A stretch of 64,000 bases of DNA from Bacteroidota bacterium (lineage in GTDB: Bacteria; Bacteroidota; Bacteroidia; Chitinophagales; Chitinophagaceae). This document shows, piece after piece, positions 31,875 to 41,697 of this stretch. A program made the position numbers and the translations under genes. The notes under the pieces were generated by a model that saw only the letters and a program-made list of their open reading frames with translations, did not search any database and was not told the origin of the DNA. The DNA lies in the NCBI GenBank assembly GCA_018268085.1, contig JAFDXE010000006.1, forward strand, positions 62,001 to 126,000. The letters run 5' to 3'. How positions within the stretch are numbered: position 1 is the first letter of the stretch; each line of letters opens with the position of its first letter.

Positions 31875-33635
31875 ATGCTGCCACTGCTTTCAATAAAAAA
31901 CCTGTCAATCCGGTTTAACAATGAGGGAAGCCAGTCAGCTGCAGTGGAAAATATTTCGATTACTCTTCACCGTGGTAAAACACTTGCACTGGTTGGTGAA
32001 AGTGGTAGTGGTAAATCCGTTACGGCGATGGCCGTACTGCAACTTTTGCCTTCAAATGCAATCGTAGAAGGAAATATCGCTTTTAGTGAAGACGCTGTTT
32101 CACAAAAAAACCTGGCCGAACTCCGGCTCAAAGAAATAAATAAAATAAGAGGAAATAAGATCGGTATGATATTCCAGGAACCGATGACATCATTGAATCC
32201 CGTTCTTACCTGCGGGCAACAGGTAATCGAATCCCTTGTTTTACATCGCAAACTTTCTAAAAAAGAAGCAACCGAAAGAACACTATCGCTTTTTACACAA
32301 GTGGAACTCCCCGATCCACCGGCTATGCTTAACCGTTATCCGCATCAATTAAGTGGTGGACAAAAACAGCGGGTGATGATAGCGATGGCCATGAGTTGCG
32401 ACCCCGACCTTATCATTGCAGATGAACCTACAACGGCACTTGATGTGCGTGTACAAAAAAATATTCTTTTACTCCTTAAAAAGCTCCAGGAGCAAAACAA
32501 CATTGCCATTCTGCTGATAACCCACGACCTCGGCATTGTAGCGGATGTTGCTGATGAAATTGCAGTACTGTACAAAGGCAATATTGTTGAGCAGGGAAAT
32601 GCCGCAACTGTACTTAACCAGCCTGCACACAATTATACAAAAGCACTACTCGCCTGCCGCCCGGCGTCCAATGCAAAAGGAAAAAGACTGGCCGTACTGT
32701 CAGATTTTATTGAAACAGGTAATGAAAAAATAAAAGGGGAACAGGTGCAACATCCTGTACCCAATGAAAGTAATACTCCGGTTGCCACCGGATCAAACCA
32801 TATTGTACTTTCTGTTCAGCAACTCAATGTTCGTTATGGAGCTAAAAAAAATATGCTTGGCAGGATCGTACAATGGCAGGAAGCAGTAAAAGATGTAAGT
32901 TTTAACGTGCAGCAAAATGAAATTGTAGGGCTGGTTGGTGAAAGTGGCTGCGGCAAAACAACACTGGCAAAAACGATCCTCCAGTTAATTCATCCAACAT
33001 CCGGGAAAATACTTTTAAATGGAAAAGACCTGTCTGAACTCTCTTCTTCACAGTTAAGAATGGAAAGAAAGGACTTGCAGATTGTATTCCAGGATCCGTT
33101 TGGTTCTTTGAACCCACGCATTACAATAGGTGATGCGATAATGGAAGCGATGCAGGTTCATCAACTGTATAACCGGCAGGAAAGAAAAGAGAAGATCATC
33201 TCGTTGCTGGAAAGTGTGCAGTTACAAGCTGATCATTATAAAAGATATCCGCACCAGTTTAGTGGCGGCCAACGCCAGCGCATCTGCCTTGCCAGGGCTT
33301 TGGCTTTACATCCGTCGTTTATTTTATTTGATGAGAGCGTATCTGCTTTAGATGTAAGTGTGCAGGCGCAGGTATTGAATTTAATCAACGAATTAAAATC
33401 CTCCTTTCATTTCACGGCATTGTTTATTTCTCATGATTTATCGGTGGTACATTATATCTGCGACAGGATCATGGTAATGAAATCAGGCAAAATAGTTGAA
33501 TCGGGCACAGCAGATAAAATTTATTTCCATCCTGAAAATCCATATACGCAGCAACTGATAGATTCAATTCCGGGAAAAAATCTGCAAAGGTTGCGTAGTG
33601 AAATGTTGGGCGAAAACAGGAGGACAAGCCAGTGA
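31875..33635 (+). CDS. ABC transporter with two ATPase domains, oligopeptide (Dpp/Opp/Yej) type
   Basis: A 586-residue protein with two ABC ATPase domains in tandem, of the kind that fuses DppD and DppF (as in YejF and GsiA). Domain 1 has Walker A G-E-S-G-S-G-K-S-V at 41-49, L-S-G-G-Q-K-Q-R and D-E-P-T-T-A-L-D. Domain 2 has G-E-S-G-C-G-K-T-T at about 355-363, F-S-G-G-Q-R-Q-R and a Walker B with D-E-S-V-S-A-L-D, where serine replaces the usual proline. The start at 31875 is chosen because the upstream ATG is part of a terminator. No permease or binding-protein gene is adjacent, so the substrate is unknown. Confidence 0.9.
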   Translation: MLPLLSIKNLSIRFNNEGSQSAAVENISITLHRGKTLALVGESGSGKSVTAMAVLQLLPSNAIVEGNIAFSEDAVSQKNLAELRLKEINKIRGNKIGMIFQEPMTSLNPVLTCGQQVIESLVLHRKLSKKEATERTLSLFTQVELPDPPAMLNRYPHQLSGGQKQRVMIAMAMSCDPDLIIADEPTTALDVRVQKNILLLLKKLQEQNNIAILLITHDLGIVADVADEIAVLYKGNIVEQGNAATVLNQPAHNYTKALLACRPASNAKGKRLAVLSDFIETGNEKIKGEQVQHPVPNESNTPVATGSNHIVLSVQQLNVRYGAKKNMLGRIVQWQEAVKDVSFNVQQNEIVGLVGESGCGKTTLAKTILQLIHPTSGKILLNGKDLSELSSSQLRMERKDLQIVFQDPFGSLNPRITIGDAIMEAMQVHQLYNRQERKEKIISLLESVQLQADHYKRYPHQFSGGQRQRICLARALALHPSFILFDESVSALDVSVQAQVLNLINELKSSFHFTALFISHDLSVVHYICDRIMVMKSGKIVESGTADKIYFHPENPYTQQLIDSIPGKNLQRLRSEMLGENRRTSQ

Positions 33636-33851
33636 AATTATACGGATAAGCTGTAGCATCTTGTTATACATGATGCTGATTTAATTAAGGATAGGGTTAA
33701 CCGATAAAGTTCTGCTGATAAACAGTAAACCAGTAATCGCCTGCGTATTATTTGAAATATATACCAGAACATCCATCTCTATACAGAATGCCATTTGTGC
33801 TGCATCCCGCCCCATAAGGAAGATAATTGAATTTCGAACGCCTTTTTAATG
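33636..33851. other. Noncoding gap upstream of the queA leader
   Basis: No convincing reading frame. A short AGCATC/GATGCT hairpin (33655-33677) follows the ABC gene, but lacks a T-run. Otherwise nothing distinctive is seen until the candidate queA promoter at 33852. Confidence 0.4.
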
Positions 33852-33859
33852 TAACTTCG
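33852..33859 (+). promoter_or_regulatory. Candidate -7 box (TAACTTCG) for the queA leader
   Basis: TAACTTCG differs from TAnnTTTG at one position and resembles the TATCTTCG before trpS. It would start a transcript with a leader of about 115 nt before queA. Confidence 0.35.
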
Positions 33860-33891
33860 CCCACTTTAAAAATCATGCCGTAACATGATAA

Positions 33892-33960
33892 ATGCCTGTC
33901 CAAATAGGAAAGGCTACTCATCGCTGTACAAACTTACAGTACCAGGCATGTGATAAATAA
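33892..33960 (+). promoter_or_regulatory. Structured queA leader with a 22-codon upstream reading frame
   Basis: The arms ATGCCTG (33892-33898) and CAGGCAT (33943-33949) can pair, enclosing a CTGTA/TACAG hairpin (33924-33939). An alternative hairpin GCC-TG-TCC / GGA-AA-GGC (33894-33912) uses the same left arm, so the two folds exclude each other. The same stretch is an open frame of 22 codons from ATG 33892 to TAA 33960, ending 21 bp before queA. It matches no riboswitch class I can recall (not preQ1-I or preQ1-II, nor SAM-I). It may be an RNA switch, a translated leader, or both. Confidence 0.45.
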
Positions 33961-33981
33961 CCATAAAAATTATTTTATTAC

Positions 33982-35031
33982 ATGAAATTATCTCAATTCC
34001 GATTCGACCTTCCGCTTAACCTCATTGCCCAACACCCAACCAAAAAAAGAGAAGAAAGCCGAATGATGGTGATCAACCGTAAAACCGGTGACATCGAAAA
34101 CAAACAATTCCGCGACATCATGGAATATTTTGATGACAAGGATGTGTTTGTAGTAAATAACACGAAGGTTTTCCCGGCCAGAATGTATGGCCGCAAAGAA
34201 AAAACCGGTGCTAAGATTGAAGTATTTCTTTTAAGAGAACTTAATAAAACCAATAAACTCTGGGATGTAATTGTAGATCCGGCACGTAAAATCCGTGTGG
34301 GCAATAAATTATATTTTGGTGAAAGTGATGAACTGGTAGCTGAAGTAATTGACAACACAACGAGTCGTGGCCGTACCATCAGGTTTTTATGGGATGGAAC
34401 GGACGAAGAATTCAGGCAGATGCTGGAGATCATGGGTGAAACACCTCTTCCAAAATACATCAAACGTAAACCGGAAGAAGAAGATAAAGAGCGTTATCAA
34501 ACAGTTTATGCGAAACATGAAGGAGCCGTAGCCGCACCTACAGCGGGATTGCACTTTAGTAAAGAACTTATTAAACGCCTGGAGATACAGGGAATCCGTT
34601 TTGCAGAAGTTACACTTCACACCGGCCTTGGAACATTCCGACCAATTGAGGTGGAAGATTTGAGCAAACACAAAATGGACGCAGAATATTATAAAATTGA
34701 TGAAGTAGCCTGCAGTATTGTAAATAAGGCAAAAGAATCAGGGCACCGCATCTGTTCTATCGGTACTACTACTATGAGAGCGATGGAATCTTCCTACACA
34801 GCACAAAAATTATTGAAACCTTCCGAAGGGTGGACAAACCATTTTATTCATCCTCCATATAATTTCAATATTGCGGATTCACTGGTAACCAATTTCCATC
34901 TTCCAAAAACAAGCCTGTTGATCATGGCATGTGCGTTTGCAGGTTACGACCTGATGATGGAGGCCTATAAAAAAGCCATCAGGGATAAGTATCGTTTCTT
35001 CAGTTATGGAGATTCTATGCTGATTATTTAA
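33982..35031 (+). CDS. queA: S-adenosylmethionine:tRNA ribosyltransferase-isomerase
   Basis: A 349-residue cytosolic enzyme that transfers the ribosyl part of S-adenosylmethionine to preQ1 at tRNA position 34, giving epoxyqueuosine. Family motifs are F-D-L-P-x-x-L-I-A-Q-x-P near the start, [22 protein letters not shown] and the [10 protein letters not shown] segment. [10 protein letters not shown] is near the C-terminus. Length is normal. It lies alone behind an unusual structured leader and before a terminator. No other clear queuosine gene is adjacent. Confidence 0.95.
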   Translation: MKLSQFRFDLPLNLIAQHPTKKREESRMMVINRKTGDIENKQFRDIMEYFDDKDVFVVNNTKVFPARMYGRKEKTGAKIEVFLLRELNKTNKLWDVIVDPARKIRVGNKLYFGESDELVAEVIDNTTSRGRTIRFLWDGTDEEFRQMLEIMGETPLPKYIKRKPEEEDKERYQTVYAKHEGAVAAPTAGLHFSKELIKRLEIQGIRFAEVTLHTGLGTFRPIEVEDLSKHKMDAEYYKIDEVACSIVNKAKESGHRICSIGTTTMRAMESSYTAQKLLKPSEGWTNHFIHPPYNFNIADSLVTNFHLPKTSLLIMACAFAGYDLMMEAYKKAIRDKYRFFSYGDSMLII

Positions 35032-35053
35032 TTACTTCAACTTAAAATAATTC

Positions 35054-35079
35054 AAGCCTCCTTTCCGGGGGCTTTTTTT
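35054..35079 (+). terminator. Terminator after queA
   Basis: AAGCCTCC (35054-35061) pairs with the GGGGGCTT region (35067-35073) across a short loop, with one G-U pair, and is followed by seven T. Confidence 0.7.
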
Positions 35080-35286
35080 ATGGATATGAACCAAATCAGC
35101 ACTTAATTAACGAATGGGCAAAAAAAAGGGGCTAAGATGGAAATCTCGGCCCGTATTAATCCAATATCCTATGAAAAACCATAGTATAAACGTGGTAATG
35201 TTGTTTTTAGTTTGTAGGAAGCAAAAAAAGTTGAAATATATTTTCAGAAACGTACCCTTCATACAATGCCGGGTACTGAGATTACA

Positions 35287-36045
35287 TCATGTATTTGAAA
35301 TCAGTTTTACAGCAACCGGGTTCGAAGGATCCGAAATATCATATAACATGATCCCTGTACTAACATAACAGATCAGGATATTTCCGTAAGGAATAACATC
35401 TTTAAAATTTGCACCGGTAACTGTTCTTATCTCCACCGGGTTTGCCGGGTTTTGAACATTGAAAACTTTTAAACCATCTTCGTTACAACATACATACAGG
35501 ACATCTCCCTTCAACCCTAATCCTTCCGGATTATCAAAAGCAATTGTTTTCATAAGTGTAGGATGAAACAGGTCCTGTACATCATGAACATATAGTCCAC
35601 TGGTTGCCGGGCCGCACCTGGAACTTCCTTTCAACGTAACAAATGCCACAGAATCGTTTGCTACTACAGGGTCGCAACTCCTGGCATGACTAGCCTCTCC
35701 TTCCAGTACGGGCGTTCCCGGGTTGGCAATGGAATAAATATACAGTCCGGTTGTGGTTCCTATAAAAAGATGGTTTTTATAGGGATAAATAGTTTCGATG
35801 TTAAATGCAAAAACTTCTTCGTTTGTTTTAACAGGATTGCCCGGATCAGCAATATTATAAGTGTACAGCGCCCAGTTTGAAACCACGTAGAGATAATCGC
35901 CTGAAATGGCGAAACGGGAAAGAGAGCCGTTCGTACCGGTAGTATTTGTTGCACGTGATTCTGTACCTGCCGATTCCTTTGAACAGGAAAACAACACACA
36001 GGAAAAAGAAAGAACCACCATTAATTTCAGCAATGAATAATTCAT
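35287..36045 (-). CDS. LVIVD-repeat lipoprotein (beta-propeller type)
   Basis: A 252-residue lipoprotein with a signal peptide ending at lipobox L-F-S-C (cysteine about residue 21), a Ser/Thr-rich linker, and at least five repeats. The repeats have the pattern G-x-L-Y-V/I ... Y/V-D-I-x-D/N-P-x-N-P-V, typical of LVIVD-repeat seven-bladed propeller proteins on the cell surface. The function of these proteins is not established. It follows the related lipoprotein at 36061 by 15 bp on the same strand and is probably co-transcribed with it. Confidence 0.78.
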   Translation of the reverse strand: MNYSLLKLMVVLSFSCVLFSCSKESAGTESRATNTTGTNGSLSRFAISGDYLYVVSNWALYTYNIADPGNPVKTNEEVFAFNIETIYPYKNHLFIGTTTGLYIYSIANPGTPVLEGEASHARSCDPVVANDSVAFVTLKGSSRCGPATSGLYVHDVQDLFHPTLMKTIAFDNPEGLGLKGDVLYVCCNEDGLKVFNVQNPANPVEIRTVTGANFKDVIPYGNILICYVSTGIMLYDISDPSNPVAVKLISNT

Positions 36046-36060
36046 AGTGTATGAGTTGAA

Positions 36061-36603
36061 TTAGTCTTTATAACAATCGTTCCAGATAGAATCTTTTCTC
36101 CAGCCTACAATCAGGCTGTCGGCATACCAGGTGCATTCATAATATCCAGGTTCATCGGGTTGTACCATCCAATAGTTAAACATTCCATCGGGAAATGTGC
36201 CGGAAAGGCGGTTCAATTCTGTAACGGTATTGTTGTTGGAAATATCGAGTACAACCAGGTCGTTGAAACTATTTACATACAGATGATCATCTTTTATAGA
36301 TAACTGCGAACTGCCGTTTACCTTAATGAAACCTATTCGATGTGCCTGCGACGGAATACTATTGTCGATTACATGAATGCCTTTACCAAATTCAAGCTGG
36401 TAGATCTTATTCCCGATTGCACAGATATTTCCGGGAACCTGCACAGAACGGGCAGTATTTTCGTAGGTAATTTCTTTGGCTTTCTGTAATGTTTCGAAAA
36501 TGGCTTTGTTACCTATAACTTTTTTCCGGTAGGTTTCAGGCCGGTGCCTTGTCCAGCAGGAACACAAACTCCCTATGATAAACAGGAAAAATAAAATCCT
36601 CAT
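36061..36603 (-). CDS. LVIVD-related lipoprotein
   Basis: A 180-residue lipoprotein with signal peptide and lipobox S-L-C-S-C near residue 15. The middle has repeats resembling LVIVD blades (K-I-Y-Q-L-E-F-G-K-G-I-H-V-I-D and H-L-Y-V-N-S-F-N-D-L-V-V-L-D-I). The C-terminus has aromatic residues and ends W-N-D-C-Y-K-D. It is shorter than a full propeller, so it may complement its neighbour at 35287, which lies 15 bp downstream. I cannot assign a function. Confidence 0.65.
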   Translation of the reverse strand: MRILFFLFIIGSLCSCWTRHRPETYRKKVIGNKAIFETLQKAKEITYENTARSVQVPGNICAIGNKIYQLEFGKGIHVIDNSIPSQAHRIGFIKVNGSSQLSIKDDHLYVNSFNDLVVLDISNNNTVTELNRLSGTFPDGMFNYWMVQPDEPGYYECTWYADSLIVGWRKDSIWNDCYKD

Positions 36604-36662
36604 AGCAGTCGAATTTATTATATAGACTATTGCGTTAATATAATTGCTGCTTCACATAAGAA

Positions 36663-37742
36663 CTAGCTGAGTTGAATTCCGAATTTTTCACCAAGCTGCA
36701 TTAATTCCTGAACCACACTACTGAACAATGGAATTCCGCTGGTCATTCGTTCCTGTTCAAATTCCCGCTCAGGATCGCCAGGGATCACTACCTTTTGGTT
36801 GGTATCAATGGGTGAAGCATTTCTGAAACTCCTGATCCATTGATCCATATCTTTTTTAAATGCAGCAGCGGGCCTGAATGCGTCTATACGCATAGCGCCA
36901 AAAAAATGGCCGATGCCTTTGCCAGGCATATTTTGAGGCATGGGTAAATAAGCAGGAAATGGCGGAACCCAGGGGCCGAAATTTCCACCGCTGAGGACAC
37001 CGGAAAATATATCTACAATACTTCCAAGCATGTACCCTTTATGACTGCCATGTTCCTTGTCGCCTCCCAATGGCAACAATGCACCGCCTTCTTTCAATTC
37101 ATGTGCGTTACTACTCGGCATCCCATCTTTCGTTTGTACCCAACCGTTAGGTGTGGGCAGGTTTTTTCTTTGCAGAATTTCAAGTTTACCATTGGCAGCA
37201 GTGGTTGTGGCAAAGTCGGCAACAAAAGCTGGTTCTTCTCCGGCGGGGATGGCTACAGCGATAGGGTTCGTGCCGAGCATTTTGTCTTTGGAAAATGTTG
37301 GCGCTACCAGTGGTGAGGCATTCGTCATTGCAATACCGATCATATCATGATCCAGCGCCTGCATGGCATGGAAACCGGCAATACCAAAATGATTGCTGTT
37401 CTGAACACTCACCCAGCCGGTGCCCGACAATCTTGCTTTTTCTATGGCTACCTGCATTGCCCGTGGAGCAACTACTAGGCCTAATCCGGCATCGCCATCA
37501 ACAGTTGCTGTACCGGGTGTTTCATGTATTACTTTAATATCGGCACTGGCATTAACCCGTTTTGCTTCCCACAGCCGAACATACCCGGTTAGCCGGGCAA
37601 CACCATGGCTGTCTACGCCCCGGATGTCGGCGCTTAGCAAAGAATGGGCTGCCTGTTGCGCATCTGATTCTGAACAACCGATAGCCGTAAATATTTTCAC
37701 TGAAAAATCAAATAATTGCGGGAATGAATAAAGCTCGTACAT
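36663..37742 (-). CDS. Ldh-family (malate/L-lactate/ureidoglycolate-type) NAD(P)-dependent dehydrogenase
   Basis: A 359-residue oxidoreductase of the Ldh_2 family, which reduces or oxidises 2-hydroxy acids such as malate, lactate, ureidoglycolate or 2,3-diketogulonate. The family signature D-S-H-G-V at residues 44-48, the N-S-N-H-F-G segment, T-N-A-S-P-L-V-A-P and the glycine-rich region G-G-D-K-E-H-G-S-H-K-G-Y are clear. The fold is not the usual Rossmann LDH. It is cytosolic, and the substrate cannot be told. It stands alone, divergent from the YebC gene. Confidence 0.87.
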   Translation of the reverse strand: MYELYSFPQLFDFSVKIFTAIGCSESDAQQAAHSLLSADIRGVDSHGVARLTGYVRLWEAKRVNASADIKVIHETPGTATVDGDAGLGLVVAPRAMQVAIEKARLSGTGWVSVQNSNHFGIAGFHAMQALDHDMIGIAMTNASPLVAPTFSKDKMLGTNPIAVAIPAGEEPAFVADFATTTAANGKLEILQRKNLPTPNGWVQTKDGMPSSNAHELKEGGALLPLGGDKEHGSHKGYMLGSIVDIFSGVLSGGNFGPWVPPFPAYLPMPQNMPGKGIGHFFGAMRIDAFRPAAAFKKDMDQWIRSFRNASPIDTNQKVVIPGDPEREFEQERMTSGIPLFSSVVQELMQLGEKFGIQLS

Positions 37743-37897
37743 ACGACGAAGATAAGAAGGTTAGGTACGAAACTTTCTATATAGACTAAACAGTATAGGT
37801 TGAAGACAAATAATGACGGTGGTTTATTCAGTTTTCCGATTAACTGCTTTGCCTCAAAAAATGATTTCAGTACATTTGCCAACTCAAAAAAATAATC

Positions 37898-38608
37898 ATG
37901 GGAAGGATATTTGAAGTTCGCAAGAGCGCCATGTTTGCCCGCTGGGATAAAATGGCCAAGAATTTTACAAGAATCGGAAAGGAGATTGCCATTGCGGTGA
38001 AGGCAGGCGGCCCTGATCCTGACAATAACCCGGCTTTACGCCGCTGCTACCTGAATGCCAAGGCAGTAAACATGCCTAAAGACAGAGTGGAAGCTGCGAT
38101 AAAAAGGGCGATGGGAAAAGATAAAACCGACTATGAAGAAATCGTGTATGAAGGATTTGCGCCCCATGGTGTAGCGGTAATGGTAGAAACGGCAACTGAT
38201 AATCCAACCCGTACGGTAGCGAATGTGCGCATGCATTTTACGAAAGGCCAGGGAGCATTGGGCACCAGTGGGTCTGTGGCATTTACGTTTAACCGTATGG
38301 GTGAGTTTAAGATAAAAAACAACGGGCAGAATATAGAAGACCTTGAACTCGATTTAATTGATTATGGCCTTGAAGAGATCGGGGAAGATGCTGAAGGCAA
38401 TATTATTCTTCGTACTGCATACAATGAATTTGGGAATATGTCGAAAGCGCTGGAAGAAAAAAAGATTGAGGTAGTAAGTGCCGAGCTAACGAGGATTCCT
38501 GTTAATACCGTTGAACTTTCTGAAGACCAGGCTAACGAAGTTTTAAAAATGGTTGATAACCTGGAGCAGGATGATGATGTACAGAAAGTGTATCATAACC
38601 TGAAATAA
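37898..38608 (+). CDS. YebC/PmpR-family protein (TACO1-like)
   Basis: A 236-residue protein of the YebC/PmpR/TACO1 family. The N-terminus M-G-R-x-F-E-x-R-K, the P-x-N-P-A-L segment, [12 protein letters not shown] and [10 protein letters not shown] are all family features, followed by the C-terminal alpha/beta domains. Members are described as transcriptional regulators or as translation factors that help ribosomes at proline stretches. The Bacteroidota version begins MGR rather than MAG, as seen here. No operon partner is evident. Confidence 0.9.
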   Translation: MGRIFEVRKSAMFARWDKMAKNFTRIGKEIAIAVKAGGPDPDNNPALRRCYLNAKAVNMPKDRVEAAIKRAMGKDKTDYEEIVYEGFAPHGVAVMVETATDNPTRTVANVRMHFTKGQGALGTSGSVAFTFNRMGEFKIKNNGQNIEDLELDLIDYGLEEIGEDAEGNIILRTAYNEFGNMSKALEEKKIEVVSAELTRIPVNTVELSEDQANEVLKMVDNLEQDDDVQKVYHNLK

Positions 38609-38679
38609 TCATCGCCGATTTTTAAATTGCAATATTGATCAGCAGATTAACTAATCATATCATAAGCTACTCTGTGTCT

Positions 38680-41058
38680 TTACTCTGCCATCATCTCCTT
38701 CACCACCCTGATCACATCTTCCAGGTTGGGTTTGGAAAAATAGTCACCATCACTGCCGTATCCCGGCCTGTGCGCTTTGCCAGTTAAAGTTCTTGGGGAT
38801 ACATCGAGGTAACGATAACCCTTTTGTTCTTCCATTACTTTATTAAACATATATGCTGCAGCGCCCCCGGGCACATCTTCATCAACAAATAAAATGCGAC
38901 TGGTTTTCTGTAAAGAATCTACAATAGAATGATGGAGATCAAAAGGAAGCAGTGTTTGTACATCAATAATTTCGCAACTGATACCAGCTTTGCTTAGTAG
39001 TACGCCGGCTTCCTGTACAATCCGTAAAGTTGAACCGTAACTTACTATCGTTATATCTTCACCTTCCTGTACAATTTCCGGTACACCTAACGGCACCGTG
39101 TAATCTAAAAGATTGGAAGGTAATTTCTCTTTTAACCTGTACCCGTTTAAACATTCAATAATTATTCCGGGATCATTACTGCGTAATAAAGTATTATACA
39201 TACCCACAGCCTGGGTCATATTCCTGGGAACGCAAACATACATACCACGAAGGGAATTGATGATCATACCCATTGGAGAACCACTGTGCCATATTCCTTC
39301 CAGCCGGTGCCCGCGTGTACGTACGATCAATGGAACACTTTGCTGACCTGCAGTTCGGAAATGCGTTGTTGCTGCATCGTCACTCAAAGGCTGCAATCCG
39401 TATAGTAAATAATCGAGGTATTGTATTTCGGCGATAGGTTTTAAGCCCCGGAGCGCCAGTCCGATCCCCTGCCCCATAATCGTAAGCTCCCTGATACCGG
39501 TATCGAATATACGCTCAGCCCCGTATTTTTCCTGGAGACCGCTGAATCCCTGGTTCACATCGCCGATATAACCCAGGTCTTCTCCAAAAGCCACCACTTT
39601 ATTATTCGTTGCAAACAAGTTATCGAAGTAATTATTCAACACTTCAAATCCATTGAGCAAAGGAGCTTCTGCTTCATATTTAGCTGCAACCGCAGGAACT
39701 TTCAGTGCAGATTTCGGACCTTCATTATACAAATAAGCATCGTATAACTTTTCACAGGTTGCTTGTAAACGGGTGTAATATTCATATACATTCCTGATTG
39801 AATCTTTTCCCACAAGATCAATAGTTGTAGCAAGCGATTTCAGTATATCCCTTCGCATTGGCTCTCTCAGGGCTGATAATTCATTTGCTATTTTTTCAAT
39901 TGCAGGATCCAGGTATGCCACTTCCTTTAATAAATCAACAGATTCCTGCACCATTTCTTTAATAGGCGTAAGGTATTTATCCCAGGAGCGTTGTTTACTC
40001 TCTTTAACGAACGCTACAGACTCTTCTTCAATTTGTTTGAGTTCCTCTTCTTCTGCGAGTGCATTTTCCAGTATCCATTCTCTCATCTGTTTAATACAAT
40101 CCCATTCTTTTTCCCAGGCCAGCCTTTCCGTTCCTTTATAACGTTCATGGCTACCAGAAGTAGAGTGCCCCTGTGGCTGCGTAATTTCTTCTATATGAAA
40201 CAATGCAGGAGTATGTGTATCCCTTATTTTCTGAATAGCGTGTTCAATTGTTTCACACATGCCGGCATAATCCCAGCCTTTAAGCTTATAGATATCAATT
40301 CCGTTGGTGCCTTCCTGTTGTTGTAAACCGGCAAGCGCATCTGAAATAGATGATTTGGTTGTCTGGTATTTTTTAGGTACTGAAATTCCATAACCATCAT
40401 CCCAAACAAAAACCGCCAGTGGTACCTGTAATACGCCGGCTGCATTCATGGTTTCCCAGAAATGGCCTTCGCTCGTGGATGCGTCGCCGATGGTACAGAA
40501 ACACACTTCATTTCCTTTATTGGAAAGGGTATTTAATTCATGCAATGCAGGAACATTCCTGAATACTTTTGAAGCAAAGGCCAAACCGAGCGCCCTCACC
40601 ATTTGTCCGCCGGTAGGCGCAATGTCGCTGGATATATTTTTAAGGCTGTTAAGGTTTAACCAATTGCCTTCTTCATCCACCATCCTGGTTGCAAAGTGGG
40701 CATTCATCTGGCGGCCTGCACTGAATGGTTCATTTTTTACATCAGGATCTGCATATAACTGGGCGAAAAATTGTTCTACAGTTGCCAAACCACTGGCGAA
40801 CATAAAAGTCTGATCACGATAATACCCAGCCCTGAAATCCCCGGGTTTAAAAAATTTGGCTACAGCTACCTGGGCTACTTCTTTACCATCCCCGAATATC
40901 CCGAATTTTGCTTTCCCTGTTAATACTTCTTTTCTTCCGAGTAAACTCGTTTCCCTGCTCTCGCAGCAAATGCGGTAATCACGTAATACTTCGTTTCTGA
41001 AATGATCAAAACTCAGTTTATCCTGAATGGCTGCTTCGTTTGAATTTATTGTATCCAT
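38680..41058 (-). CDS. 2-oxoacid dehydrogenase E1, fused alpha and beta subunits
   Basis: A 792-residue thiamine-diphosphate enzyme with the alpha-type subunit (about 1-430) fused to the beta-type subunit (about 460-792); these are separate genes in many bacteria. It decarboxylates pyruvate or branched-chain 2-oxoacids and passes the acyl group to E2. The ThDP motif is altered: G-D-A at 191-193 instead of G-D-G, and D-D-G at 220-222 instead of N-N. The beta part has F-G-E-D-L-G-Y, D-T-G-I-R-E-L and I-Q-Y-L-D-Y, and ends in a transketolase C-terminal domain. No E2 or E3 gene is adjacent. Confidence 0.88.
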   Translation of the reverse strand: MDTINSNEAAIQDKLSFDHFRNEVLRDYRICCESRETSLLGRKEVLTGKAKFGIFGDGKEVAQVAVAKFFKPGDFRAGYYRDQTFMFASGLATVEQFFAQLYADPDVKNEPFSAGRQMNAHFATRMVDEEGNWLNLNSLKNISSDIAPTGGQMVRALGLAFASKVFRNVPALHELNTLSNKGNEVCFCTIGDASTSEGHFWETMNAAGVLQVPLAVFVWDDGYGISVPKKYQTTKSSISDALAGLQQQEGTNGIDIYKLKGWDYAGMCETIEHAIQKIRDTHTPALFHIEEITQPQGHSTSGSHERYKGTERLAWEKEWDCIKQMREWILENALAEEEELKQIEEESVAFVKESKQRSWDKYLTPIKEMVQESVDLLKEVAYLDPAIEKIANELSALREPMRRDILKSLATTIDLVGKDSIRNVYEYYTRLQATCEKLYDAYLYNEGPKSALKVPAVAAKYEAEAPLLNGFEVLNNYFDNLFATNNKVVAFGEDLGYIGDVNQGFSGLQEKYGAERIFDTGIRELTIMGQGIGLALRGLKPIAEIQYLDYLLYGLQPLSDDAATTHFRTAGQQSVPLIVRTRGHRLEGIWHSGSPMGMIINSLRGMYVCVPRNMTQAVGMYNTLLRSNDPGIIIECLNGYRLKEKLPSNLLDYTVPLGVPEIVQEGEDITIVSYGSTLRIVQEAGVLLSKAGISCEIIDVQTLLPFDLHHSIVDSLQKTSRILFVDEDVPGGAAAYMFNKVMEEQKGYRYLDVSPRTLTGKAHRPGYGSDGDYFSKPNLEDVIRVVKEMMAE

Positions 41059-41177
41059 AAATGAAATATCGGCAAAAATATGACATTAGCGGCGGTTTGT
41101 TAAAAAGTTGTAAAGGGGGTGTGAGATTATGAGCAAATAAAACGTTTTTGTATCTTTATCCTCTAACAAATTACCGG

Positions 41178-41657
41178 ATGAAAAAGCTATTAATTGTTTG
41201 CATTTGTGGCCTGATGACTGGTTCAGTATTTGCACAGGAAGGCAGTTTATCAGCCGGCGATCTAAAAGCTGCACCTGCTACCGCTACGCCAATTGCCGAA
41301 GATGCACTCGTATTAAAAGAAGAAGTATATGATTTCGGAAAAATTCCCCAGGGAAAACCGGTAACGCACATTTTTGAAGTTACCAATAAGGGAAAAGCCG
41401 AAATTAAGATTTCAAATGTACAGGCGAGTTGCGGATGTACTACCCCGGAATGGGAAAAAGATAAGGCCATTGCACCCGGCGAAAGCACCAATATAACTGT
41501 TGGATATAATGCGGCTGCAGAAGGCAATTTTACAAAACTGGTTACGATCTCTTATGGAGAGAACATCAATAAACAGATTACCATTAAAGGTGAAGTTTGG
41601 AAAACACCAGCCTCCAGCGCACCTGTTAATGCCGCACTGAGTGATTTAAAAAATTAA
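41178..41657 (+). CDS. DUF1573 secreted protein (first of pair)
   Basis: A 159-residue exported protein with a Sec signal (M-K-K-L-L-I ... V-F-A-Q, 1-20), a short Ala/Pro-rich stretch, and one DUF1573 immunoglobulin-like domain. The domain has Y-D-F-G-K-I-P-Q-G, F-E-V-T-N-K-G, S-C-G-C-T-T-P-E-W, and I-x-V-x-Y-N. Such proteins are abundant in Bacteroidota and may act at the periplasm or surface; their role is unknown. ATG 41178 is chosen over an upstream TTG because the signal peptide starts there. TATCTTTA at 41151-41158 may be its -7 box. Confidence 0.82.
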   Translation: MKKLLIVCICGLMTGSVFAQEGSLSAGDLKAAPATATPIAEDALVLKEEVYDFGKIPQGKPVTHIFEVTNKGKAEIKISNVQASCGCTTPEWEKDKAIAPGESTNITVGYNAAAEGNFTKLVTISYGENINKQITIKGEVWKTPASSAPVNAALSDLKN

Positions 41658-41697
41658 CAACCAAAATAAATTAAAACAAAAATTAAATAACACAACA

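Noticed and set aside
35114..35368. Plus-strand frame of 84 codons opposite the LVIVD lipoprotein
   Set aside because: Half of it is antisense to a convincing lipoprotein gene, and it has no recognisable features or start signal.
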